Positions 19,875 to 28,446 of a stretch of DNA of 64,000 nt are shown here, in pieces (position 1 is the stretch's first letter; the number at the start of each line of letters is the position of its first letter). Where the stretch lies: contig OY101122.1 in the NCBI GenBank assembly GCA_956465555.1, positions 321,001-385,000 of the forward strand, written 5' to 3'. Below the pieces are notes generated by a model. It saw only the letters and a program-made list of their open reading frames with translations, had not been told where the DNA came from and did not search any database. The DNA comes from Nitzschia sp. pyKryTriq1. Lineage: Eukaryota > Bacillariophyta > Bacillariophyceae > Bacillariales > Bacillariaceae. A program made the translations under genes and the position numbers.

Positions 19875-21986
19875 ATGAACCTAACGGATACTGACGTGAT
19901 GATAGAACAAAACGAGGCAGTTGATAATGGGGTCATCTATCTCCAGATGGCTTGCACTCTGGAGAAGGGGTGTGCGATCGAAGTGGCGTCTCCCTCCAAG
20001 ATTCTCTACATTCGCCCGACTATCAAGCGCTCCAACTCTTGGTCCGCGAGAGAATCCCGTACGTTCAACCCTTTTGAAGATGAATATGTCCCACCAAAAC
20101 CCCAATCTTCCAGGACGTATCAGAAGAGACGAAACAAAAGTATGTGTGACTCGCAAAATGGGGCCGCTACAATGAATCGCGGCGATGAAAAGAAGGTAAT
20201 TATGCGGCGTAACGGACGTGCCCGAACATTAGCTTCAGATAACTATGAACTGTCTGAAACCGAGAATGCGGGTAATCTCCGAACATCGTTCATCAAGGGA
20301 GCAAAGGGTATTACCAAGGGAACCAAGCAAGTCATAGGAAAAATGAAAAATAAGCTCAAAATGCCCTCCCGAACCGAAAAGATGAGCATGGAACTTTTGG
20401 AAAGTTGGGCTGATCTTTTCGAAACCACTGGTAATTCGCTCGACGAGCTCTCAAGCACCAAGATCGGCCATCTCTCTAGAGCTAGTACTTTGTCGCGATC
20501 TTTGTCTCTAACAGATCTCATGGAGCACTCCGATAGCGACGAACCGCTGCCTGAGACCGAGAAAGAGGCAAAGCCGGAACATTCTCAGAAGATGAATCCA
20601 CCACGACGCAAAAGCAGGTCCAGAAAAGATCCCCTCTGCGCTTCTTCGGAACACATACCAAGAAGCTCTTCCAATCGTGTTGAGAGTTTTCGAAAGAAGG
20701 ATTCCTCATCGAAGGATATGATTCGCCGTTCTACTAGTATCGTGCATCAAGATAGAGAGACCGCCCTTCCTGCATTCCAAGTTGCTTTGAAGGACAGCGA
20801 GAATGGCAGCCCGACAAAGGCAAAGAAAAGGCGATCCAGGGCGGTCAATGAATCTCTCACCAAATCAGAGCATGTCCCAAGCCAGTCGAAGCAAGTCCGC
20901 CGACGTCCATCCTTGGAGTTTTCTTCTTGGGCAGAATCCACGTTGGGTCCAGACTCAGACTCGGAGGACGAGTTTGGACGAGGCGAAAAGAAGGCCTTCA
21001 ACCCGCATTTTAGCTGGGATCTAAGCCAACTGCTGGACATGGAGAATCTTTTGCTTGAAGAAGCCGATAAAGAAGGCACAAAAAATGAAAAGCTGAAGAA
21101 TGCCATCACAAATATGAAGAAACGGATTTCTGGGGCGACCAAAAAATCGTCTTCATCCAAGGGCTCATCCAAGCAGGGGGCGTCCCACAATGACAGCTCT
21201 GACAACGTTTTTCTTTTTGATGATTCTTATCAAAACAATTTCGTGTTCGAGAGCATCGGATCGGGCATTGGTGACTCGAAACGGGAAAAAATCGATACAG
21301 ATCCCACCAAAGTGATCGAACGCCAGAACTCTTCCCGTAGCTTGAAGAGACGAAGTTCGCTCGGACAGCAATCCTCTCCATTCCGAGATCGCCGGCTTTC
21401 GGGTGGAATCAACAACGATGTGACTTCTCCGCCACAGACACCCAAGACACCAAGATCTGCGTCTTCCCAGAGAAGACGAAGATCTTCTGGCAGCAGTATC
21501 AAGGACGGGGCTTCTCCACATCAGATGCCAAAAACACCGAGGTCCTCTTCTACCCAGAGAAGACGTAGTAGTACTGGTGGTGGTAATAGTTGCGAAAAAA
21601 AGCCCTCATCTTGGCGGGAACTATACAGGCAATCTCCTGGGCAGGGCGTGACTACCAGTGCCAGTACTACTACTACTACTACTACTCCAAGGCGCCCATC
21701 GAGGCGTTCATCGCGTAACAACAAGATTCCGACTCGGCACTCTAGCCTTGAGGACATTGCTTCGCCGAAAGCGGTGCAAGAGATTGGGATGCCACCAATC
21801 GACAAGGGGGCAGGTCGACATCGATCAATCGAATCATCGAGAAGTGAAGAATTCACATGTCCAACTTCAAGCGCTACACAGAAGCAGCAACCCAGACGCC
21901 CCCCGCCAGAAGAGCAGCCGTTGAAGAAAGGTGGATCAAGAACTGTCAGGCCAGGAGCCAGGGATTTGGAATTGCTTCAATGGTAA
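19875..21986 (+). CDS. SEH-motif family protein 2 (large disordered, unknown function)
   Basis: 703 residues from the ATG at 19875. The frame extends upstream to a GTG at 19797, but the first ATG puts RPTIKRSNSWSAR in the same relative place as in copy 1, so I chose it. Blocks: SFIKGAKGITKGTKQV with KMKNKLK (about residue 138), EKMSMELLESWADLFE, ASTLSRSLSLTDLMEHSDS, SWAESTLGPDSDSE, FNPHFSWDLSQ (about 375), KKRISGATKK, FDDSYQNNFVFESIGSG (about 448), KPSSWRELYRQ, RNNKIPTRHSSLE, and the ending PGARDLELLQW. SEH motifs: CASSEHIPR and LTKSEHVPS, with degenerate PEHSQK. The Lys-rich segment followed by ELLES.ADL predicts a basic amphipathic helix; the rest is Ser/Arg-rich and disordered. Function unknown. 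It is closest to copy 1 in length and block order and shares its C-terminus with copy 3. Confidence 0.85.
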   Translation: MNLTDTDVMIEQNEAVDNGVIYLQMACTLEKGCAIEVASPSKILYIRPTIKRSNSWSARESRTFNPFEDEYVPPKPQSSRTYQKRRNKSMCDSQNGAATMNRGDEKKVIMRRNGRARTLASDNYELSETENAGNLRTSFIKGAKGITKGTKQVIGKMKNKLKMPSRTEKMSMELLESWADLFETTGNSLDELSSTKIGHLSRASTLSRSLSLTDLMEHSDSDEPLPETEKEAKPEHSQKMNPPRRKSRSRKDPLCASSEHIPRSSSNRVESFRKKDSSSKDMIRRSTSIVHQDRETALPAFQVALKDSENGSPTKAKKRRSRAVNESLTKSEHVPSQSKQVRRRPSLEFSSWAESTLGPDSDSEDEFGRGEKKAFNPHFSWDLSQLLDMENLLLEEADKEGTKNEKLKNAITNMKKRISGATKKSSSSKGSSKQGASHNDSSDNVFLFDDSYQNNFVFESIGSGIGDSKREKIDTDPTKVIERQNSSRSLKRRSSLGQQSSPFRDRRLSGGINNDVTSPPQTPKTPRSASSQRRRRSSGSSIKDGASPHQMPKTPRSSSTQRRRSSTGGGNSCEKKPSSWRELYRQSPGQGVTTSASTTTTTTTPRRPSRRSSRNNKIPTRHSSLEDIASPKAVQEIGMPPIDKGAGRHRSIESSRSEEFTCPTSSATQKQQPRRPPPEEQPLKKGGSRTVRPGARDLELLQW

Positions 21987-22653
21987 AGTTCATTCTAGTC
22001 TAGTCCATCCGCTTAAAATCAATATACCGTAGGACCGATGAGTTATTTCTCTCTTGCTGTGAGACTTTTGTCTGCTGTCTGCTTGTGACCCGCAAGAAGG
22101 AGGAGGAGTGCGAGTCTGGTCCTGGCATCGCACACTCATCAGTCCTGCACATATTCATTCATGACCTTGTCTGCTGTCTGCTTATGTGGCCAAAGGAGGA
22201 GGAGTGAGTCTGGTCCTGGCGGCATCGCATAATAACTCATCAGTCCTGTCCTCATTTTTCATGACCGCATTTCTTATTGCAAAAAATACCAGGAAGAATA
22301 TTACGCTTGCCGGGGATTTGGGGACATTATTTTGGATGCTCTTCGCCGGAATTTATTATTGCCTTTGAAATGTCAAGGGCATTTTCCGACCAGAATCGAC
22401 CATAAATAATAATGAGCGGGTGCAGACTACTTTCTCGACGATCGATATATCTATCGTCAACCTTCACAAGCATACCGGTAAAAGTAGTCGTAGTCTAGTA
22501 GTACTAATAGCGGATTATCTGCTTCCTGAAACGAGAGGAAGGAGGTTGATAACTTCATTATTGTTTTTGTTTCCATTTCCTCTCTCGCTGTCATTATTCC
22601 AGTGCTGACTTCGAAACGGCATCTTTTGCATATTTTGCAAAGAAAGATAAAGC
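21987..22653. other. Intergenic between SEH-motif genes 2 and 3
   Basis: No gene. It contains the 99-bp tandem duplication at 22068-22266, TAGTAG-type words near 22485-22505 and, close to the gene 3 ATG, TCATTATT at 22591. Confidence 0.55.
22068..22266. repeat. 99-bp imperfect tandem duplication
   Basis: Two adjacent copies (about 22068-22166 and 22167-22266), each starting TTGTCTGCTGTCTGCTT, passing AGGAGGAGTG, GTCTGGTCCTGGC and CTCATCAGTCCTG, and ending TTCATGACC. They differ by scattered changes and small indels. Confidence 0.85.
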
Positions 22654-24966
22654 ATGAAACGAGAAGACGATGCGCACCAGCCTCTGATCATTGATGGACC
22701 ACCATCGATCGAAAAAGCCAAGACGGAGGTGGCTAATGAATGCGGAGACCGTGCGTCTCTACCGCATTTTCTTTCGAAGATCCGAGAAAACGACGCACCT
22801 CCAATTTCTGAAACTTCCTCCGTGTCATCGACTGAGGACAACAAGGCACGTCCTCCCCTAACAGCGACGAATTGCCGTTCCTCATCATCTGAGTGCTCGT
22901 ACAACTCCTGGGGAGACTTCGATCCGTGCGATGATGTTGATGCTGCCGTCAGCATCCCATTGAAGGCCCAATCTTCACGGGTCGTTTGCTCGTATACAGA
23001 GAACAACAATGATGCCAGCCGCCCATTGAAGCCCCAATCTTCCAGAATCATCCGAGAGCATAGTACAGAGAAGGGCAATGATGATGGCAGCACGCCAAGG
23101 AAGGCTCGATCTTTCAGAATGATTCGTGCGAATCCAGAGAAGAAGATTAGTGACAAAGATATTTCCGCCTCGGAACATAGTGATGCAAGAGCTCCATCGT
23201 GGACGGGCATTTCCAAAGGAACCAAAAACTTGATTTCTCTCAAAGCTATGCAAGCTCTCAAAAGAGTGAAAGCCAAACTCAAAGTGAGCTCTCAGACTGA
23301 AACGATGAACAAGGAGCTCTTGGAGAGCTTTGCTGATCTCGTTATAGCTATGGATGAGCCTTCGGAAGATTTCTCGAGCTCCGAAAGCAATGAGACGTCC
23401 CAGTCTCAAGAGAGCGCAAAGCCAGAACATCCCCTGGAAGGCAAGGATGAGATCACCATGACGGCGCTGAAGCCCCACTCTTCAAAAATTATCCGTTCGC
23501 AGACAGAGAAGAATGACACTGACAAAGATCTTTCCACCTCCGAACATGGTGATGGGGACGGTCCAACGTGGAAGACCATCTCCAGTGGCACTAAATCGCT
23601 GATCTCTCTTAAAGCATTGCAAGCGCTCAAAAGGGTGAAAGCCAAACTCAGCATGACATCTCAAACCGAAACAATCAATGAAGAGCTCATGGAGAGCTTT
23701 GCGGAGCTAGTTGAAGCCATTGATGAGCCAGCGGATCCACTGGATAGCAAGGATCCTCTGCCAGTGTGCAAGTCAAAATCCGCAAGATTCGGAAATCATT
23801 CCATCTCCGCTTCGGAGCATGGACAGAGAACCGCCAATGTAGGGAAGACGCAAAGAAAGAGCAGGGACTTGCTCAGCAAGTCGGAGCACAGGCCCTCTGC
23901 CATGTTGAAGCAAGCCCACCGCCTTTCGTCGTTGGAGATCAGTTCTCGGGATGATATTTCGATCGACATGACGAACTGCCACCCTCACTTTAGCTTTGAG
24001 TTGAGTACTTCGGCCGACGGAGTTGAGACCAAGGAAGAACTCAAGAACGACAAACCGAAGACAGCAATGTCAAGCTTCCGAAAGAAGTTTGCTGGAGCTT
24101 CAACCAAGATATCAGATTCGGATAAAGAGTCAGCTTGGCACGAAAGCACTCAAAACATCGGCTTTGATGATTCGTATCAGCAAAACTTTGTCTTTGAAAG
24201 TATTGGCATTGGTTCCGGAGTCAGTGATTTCATGGAGGTGCCTGAAAAATCTGGCTTGTATCAAGATGACGACGAAGAAGAAGAAGCCCCGGGAACTCCC
24301 TCGGAACATCTCAGTCCCAGGTGCAGGGACAAAGCAGTGGATGGAAGTTCGGCCAGAAGAAGCGCTTCTCCACGCGCTGGTCGATCTTCTAAAAGCAGCA
24401 GCGAATACACGCCGAGACCCTCCTCCTCGACTGGGAGGAGACCGCGCAGTTCATCAACCGGGAGAAGGAAAAGCATCTCCTCTTCAGGGAGAAATCGAAG
24501 CAATTCGTCTAGCGAGAGGAGGAGGACGCCACGAAGCTCTTCCACCGGACCAAGACGAAGTAATTCGTCGAGCGGGAGGACGAGGCGAGGTAGTCTTGAA
24601 CTTGACAGTGCTGGTAGCAGTCATGAGAGGAAACCATCGTCCTTTCGTCGAGAAAACGCTAGCCAGTCACCTCGAAAAGGGATGGCACCGGTTACTCCAA
24701 GGCGTCAATCGAGAAGGTCGTTACGAACCAGTAGGATCCCCACTCGTCGACTAAGCCTCGATGGTGGTGCTCCTGATCCACCAACGCTCGAACAACAAGA
24801 CAATAATGTCCCGGAGTCATTTTGTGTAGACGCCAACACACCAATGGCCACTCCTTCCCAGAGACGGCAATCCAGAAAGGTATCCAGCGAAGGACTGCCA
24901 TCTAGTAGAAGAGGATCAGCGATGATGACACCCGGAGCGAGGGATTTGGAAATACTTCCTTGGTAA
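22654..24966 (+). CDS. SEH-motif family protein 3, with internal module duplication
   Basis: 770 residues, single exon. Third tandem paralogue. It differs from the others by a duplicated module of about 70 residues: SEHSDARAPSWTGISKGTKN... to ...ELLESFADLV (about residues 173-240) and SEHGDGDGPTWKTISSGTKS... to ...ELMESFAELV (about 296-362). Each holds the basic helix LISLKA.QALKRVKAKL. Both modules are preceded by a P-L-K-A/P-Q/H-SSR-I-I-R type repeat seen several times between residues 108 and 290. Further blocks: LLSKSEHRPSAMLKQAHR, CHPHFSFELS, SSFRKKFAGASTK, FDDSYQQNFVFESIGIGSG (about 503), a Ser/Arg region with SSSTGRR and SNSSSGR repeats (about 575-680), RTSRIPTRRLSLDGG and the ending PGARDLEILPW. 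SEH-type motifs occur about five times. No targeting signal. Function unknown. Confidence 0.85.
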   Translation: MKREDDAHQPLIIDGPPSIEKAKTEVANECGDRASLPHFLSKIRENDAPPISETSSVSSTEDNKARPPLTATNCRSSSSECSYNSWGDFDPCDDVDAAVSIPLKAQSSRVVCSYTENNNDASRPLKPQSSRIIREHSTEKGNDDGSTPRKARSFRMIRANPEKKISDKDISASEHSDARAPSWTGISKGTKNLISLKAMQALKRVKAKLKVSSQTETMNKELLESFADLVIAMDEPSEDFSSSESNETSQSQESAKPEHPLEGKDEITMTALKPHSSKIIRSQTEKNDTDKDLSTSEHGDGDGPTWKTISSGTKSLISLKALQALKRVKAKLSMTSQTETINEELMESFAELVEAIDEPADPLDSKDPLPVCKSKSARFGNHSISASEHGQRTANVGKTQRKSRDLLSKSEHRPSAMLKQAHRLSSLEISSRDDISIDMTNCHPHFSFELSTSADGVETKEELKNDKPKTAMSSFRKKFAGASTKISDSDKESAWHESTQNIGFDDSYQQNFVFESIGIGSGVSDFMEVPEKSGLYQDDDEEEEAPGTPSEHLSPRCRDKAVDGSSARRSASPRAGRSSKSSSEYTPRPSSSTGRRPRSSSTGRRKSISSSGRNRSNSSSERRRTPRSSSTGPRRSNSSSGRTRRGSLELDSAGSSHERKPSSFRRENASQSPRKGMAPVTPRRQSRRSLRTSRIPTRRLSLDGGAPDPPTLEQQDNNVPESFCVDANTPMATPSQRRQSRKVSSEGLPSSRRGSAMMTPGARDLEILPW

Positions 24967-25043
24967 ACAGTAGATTTCATTGTTTTTCACGTCAGCATGA
25001 TGTTGGCTCATGTGCACGTGTATCCGTTCAATACATATTACTT

Positions 25044-26225
25044 TTAGTCCATCTTGAAATTCTTCACCGCTTCACAGACGATTTTGCCGTTGGCCCCCCG
25101 CTGCTGAAACGGCTCGTGGGCATGCAACACTGACGATTGTTTCCCTCGGACTTCACAAAATCCATTCGAGTCGACATTATCAGGCAGCCATCGATATCGA
25201 TTCCCTTGGAGGAAAGGTTGAAACTCCTTGGCAGCCGTCATGGCATGGCTTCCATGACCCTCAAACAATACGTCCCGTGCCAATTCCTCAAACGCATTGG
25301 GGTGGCAGGCGCTGGGTCGAATTGCAAAAAAGTCGGTATGAATCCGTAGAGGGTCTTTGGAGCATTCGACCAAAATCGCATCCACAGTAGGGTCTTTCAT
25401 GGTCTCGAGTAGCCATGAGGACTTTCGAATCAAAACGTCCGGATGGATCCGAATCACCCACGAATATTCCACAAACCATCCATTTCGGAACCCCTGATGA
25501 ACTGCCTCATTTTCTCCCAACTGAATAACGTTACCCCCACGATCCACCATCCAACTGTCACGTTTAGAAGGTTGAGTAATGTCTTGTAACACCGACTCGG
25601 AGGCAAGCTCCAAACGAAAGCTGGGGTTTTGATAAAACAGATCGTTCTGGAGAAACGAAAGGAAAGATCCATTATCTTCGATCGCAGAAGTGTTGTAAGA
25701 GAAGATCAAAATGTCCGCTTCTTGCAGTAGCCTGTTTTTCTTCAAAAGTTCGGGCCAACAATGTCGAAAGTATTGTTGATCTTCTCGCGAAAGCAAGGTT
25801 GTAATATATACAAGATACTTCTCCTTATTATTGTTGTTGTTGTTGCTATTATTGTTGACTTTTAGATTCCCTTTCTTTATGGTTGGTTCGGGTGATGATG
25901 CCGCGTGATGAGTATTCGCAGTAACATTCGTCCCAAGAACATGCTTATTTGTCTTTGTAATAGAAGGATTCCTTTCCACCGATGACAACTGATGTAGCGG
26001 TAGGGCCGGGCTCCTATTAGACAATCTCATGATGAAAAATATCAAGACCAACACGAGAAACGCCAAAACCTTCCCGAAATGGGTCCAAGCGTAGCAGAAC
26101 GACGCCTGGCGTGGCCCATTACTTTTGATGAGTACGGAGGATGCTGGCTTGTTAATATCGCTCTTTCTTGTCATGATCGCCGCCCGCAACGTCTTGTTGA
26201 CATCCTTCTTTCTCTTGAGCACCAT
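25044..26225 (-). CDS. Type II membrane glycosyltransferase-like protein
   Basis: 393 residues from an ATG. A basic N-terminus is followed by one anchor near residues 51-67 (VLAFLVLVLIFFIMRL) and a stem with an Asn run near residue 126. The lumenal part starts with EKYLVYITTLLSREDQQYF, followed by ADILIFSYNTS, a layout typical of diatom and algal type II glycosyltransferase-like proteins. The core NGWFVEYSWVIRIHPDVLI near residue 243 has the hydrophobic-D/H pattern of a nucleotide-sugar site (family members often show RxDPD or RIHPD here), and TDFFAIRP follows near 300. Family number and acceptor not assigned. The 97-bp CTG tract lies 46 bases upstream of its ATG, so it probably falls in its 5' UTR or promoter. 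Confidence 0.7.
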   Translation of the reverse strand: MVLKRKKDVNKTLRAAIMTRKSDINKPASSVLIKSNGPRQASFCYAWTHFGKVLAFLVLVLIFFIMRLSNRSPALPLHQLSSVERNPSITKTNKHVLGTNVTANTHHAASSPEPTIKKGNLKVNNNSNNNNNNKEKYLVYITTLLSREDQQYFRHCWPELLKKNRLLQEADILIFSYNTSAIEDNGSFLSFLQNDLFYQNPSFRLELASESVLQDITQPSKRDSWMVDRGGNVIQLGENEAVHQGFRNGWFVEYSWVIRIHPDVLIRKSSWLLETMKDPTVDAILVECSKDPLRIHTDFFAIRPSACHPNAFEELARDVLFEGHGSHAMTAAKEFQPFLQGNRYRWLPDNVDSNGFCEVRGKQSSVLHAHEPFQQRGANGKIVCEAVKNFKMD

Positions 26226-26270
26226 GATGCCGTACAGTATACTACATGTCGAGGGTTGGATGCTCCACTG

Positions 26271-26367
<97 letters not shown>
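26271..26367. repeat. CTG/CAG trinucleotide repeat, about 32 units
   Basis: An uninterrupted 97-bp run of CTG read on the plus strand (CAG on the minus strand). It is the longest pure microsatellite in the window. It would encode poly-Leu, poly-Ala or poly-Cys on one strand and poly-Gln, poly-Ser or poly-Ala on the other, but no gene model crosses it. Confidence 0.97.
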
Positions 26368-26368
<1 letters not shown>

Positions 26369-26686
26369 GTATGGGTCATTATCATTATCATCATCGTCGT
26401 CAACCTGCCTTCGAAGAACTTATTGTACTGTATGCGATGTATGTACAGTACTGGACTTTTGAACGACACCAAAATATCAACCAAAACCCAAAACAGTCGA
26501 AAGAGTCGTCCAAAGGTGACCCGTTGGAGAACTTGCTTAGGCCCTTTTCTCAAAAGATTTGATTGATCCACGGGGAAGGTTCGCTTCAACCGCCAGTCGC
26601 CACTTTTTCGCCTCTATGGGATGACGAAAAAAGAAGAAAAGATCTGGAAGAACAAAGAGCCGTATGTAGACGACCGACGAGCAGCT

Positions 26687-26720
26687 GTTCGTTCGTTCGT
26701 TCGTTCGTTCGTTCGTTCGT
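26687..26720. repeat. GTTC tetranucleotide repeat, 8.5 units
   Basis: A 34-bp perfect run of GTTC on the plus strand. Confidence 0.95.
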
Positions 26721-27071
26721 GCTTTGGATCCATGGAGTGGTGGAGGAGCGTGGATCCATCTGGAGACCTTTCAGGTGCCGGTAATGTAGCACGGACGACG
26801 CTGACGTTCATCTTGAACTAACGAATGAGACGCCTTTGTGGCCACTCCAACCACTACGTTCGTCGTCTCGACGAAAGCAGATCTAGGAACGAGGGTTTCC
26901 GGATCGAATCTCCCATGGTCGCCGTCCATCCTTGCCGACGAATCTAAAAAAGTGTACATAGTGTAAACAAAAAAAATGGTGTTGTTGTAGGGAGTAACTA
27001 CGTATTGTCTAAAGCACCATTAGACCATCTATGTACAGTTCCTCGACCGGAAACCAGCATCGGAAAAACAC

Positions 27072-27147
27072 TTAAACAAGGTGTCCAATGATGGGAAGCT
27101 CGGGGTCGTATCCGAGGGGAACGATTTCCTCGTGGACCATAAGTCCG

Positions 27148-27182
<35 letters not shown>

Positions 27183-27797
27183 TTCGATGGCACGCTTGGA
27201 AAGCTTGGCCTCCTCATCAAGGTCATCCCATCCGAAGTCGATGTATCCGTTGCGGAAGTCACCGACGAATTCGTTTCCGGTTCCCTCAATATCACGCATG
27301 ACAGCAATTTCCAAGATGCCAATGAAGGCGATCAATTGGACCAATCCAGCGGTGGGGATGGAGTTGGGTCCGATCAAGGCGGCAACACCGTTGGGGTAAG
27401 AGTCGAAAGAGTCACCCGAGTAGTCGATGGCTCCGGGAAGGTGGAATCCGGCACGGGTGGTGATTTGACCCAAGAAGGCCAACATACCTGTTCAAGAAGG
27501 AAGAAGAAAGGCGGTCGTTAGATAGTGCAATTCACACAGTGTTTCTCAAACAAGGTCAGAAGATAGAAACCACTTACTGATACGTCCGTGCTTGATCTCG
27601 ACGTATCGGAGACGGTCGAATCGCTCCTCGTCGGCTCCGTTCAACAAACCAAGAGGATCCCAAAGTCCAAGAGGAGGCTGGGCACCAAGGACATCTTCGA
27701 AGTCAGAGGCGGAGACAGCGGTGGTCTTGGCGGCTTGCTTGGCGGGGGCGAAAGCAGCGGCGGAGGCGATGAGGGAGGCTAGGACGGCGGTCTTCAT
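27072..27797 (-). CDS. Fucoxanthin-chlorophyll a/c-binding protein (Lhcf type)
   Basis: Exon 1 is 27797-27578 and exon 2 is 27487-27072; the 90-bp intron has borders ATCA|GTAAGT and AACAG|GTATG and splits the Ser codon of GRISMLA. The product has 211 residues. It is a thylakoid light-harvesting antenna protein. The presequence is MKTAVLASLIASAAAFAP, a signal peptide with the AFAP plastid motif. Helix 1 carries the chlorophyll-binding YVEIKHGRISML; helix 3 carries AIELNNGRAAMMGILGLM, with the paired Glu and Arg that tie helices 1 and 3. PPLGLWDPLGLL precedes helix 1 as in other FCPs. Length and layout match Lhcf proteins. Such genes are usually highly expressed and light-regulated; the promoter is the 27798-28446 gap shared with the divergent hydrolase gene. 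Confidence 0.97.
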
Positions 27798-28446
27798 TTT
27801 TAATTGACTTGTTCAAGAATGTACTCGGACGAATTGTGAGAAGAGAAATCGATCGGCGGTTTTGAGAACGCAATCCGGAAGTTGGGTCACTGCTTGTTGA
27901 AGCAGGGCGGTGGCGACGCGGATCTTCGCTCGGTATCTTTGTGATCGCATCTTCAAGAGAGTTCGTACTAAATTCGTGTAGAAAGTCAACGTCACCCACC
28001 CTCCACCGACGCGCGAAGACCGGAGGTTTGGATTGTTTACACATCTTGGCGTCTGTGCTTTCTTGAATCCACGAGATCTCGTACAGTGCTAAATTCGCCT
28101 AGAAAAAAGCAGATGGGCTTGAGAGCGCGTCGACAGTCAACGACAAATTACATTATTTGGTGCCTGTGCTTTTGCTTTGTGGGCAGATGTGGCGAAAAAC
28201 GATTGGCCCACCAACTTATTCCACCTGCGACAGTACGCGTGGCCACTCTCGCGCGCACGGCGAAATGATGTCGAAAAATCTGACGGTTGACGGATTTTCT
28301 TTCAGCGTATCTTTGATCTTTTGTCTTCATCGATGCAAGATCCATGCACATCATCTCGTCCGAACCGGATCGATGTATGGTACCATGCTAGATCATTCAC
28401 ACCATGCATGCATGATAAGAAGACATCTCCACGATCACTTTAGAAC
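27798..28446. other. Divergent promoter region between FCP and GH3 genes
   Basis: No gene. It must contain the FCP promoter (minus) and the hydrolase promoter (plus). ATGCATGC-type palindromes lie near 28400-28412. I cannot point to a defined regulatory site. Confidence 0.5.

Larger units (their letters stand above)
26226..27071. other. Intergenic with two microsatellites
   Basis: Holds the CTG tract and the GTTC tract described separately. The 26.8-27.0 kb part has no coding signal. ORFs across the repeats are low-complexity artefacts. Confidence 0.55.

Noticed and set aside
17038-24966. Idea that the SEH proteins are silaffins or other biosilica proteins
   Set aside because: They are Ser/Lys-rich, but none has a signal peptide and I see no pentalysine-type clusters with the usual pattern, so secretion into the silica vesicle is not supported.
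26246-26589. Poly-Leu, poly-Ala and poly-Ser ORFs over the CTG repeat
   Set aside because: Any frame through a pure trinucleotide repeat is open; flanking sequence has no coding signal.
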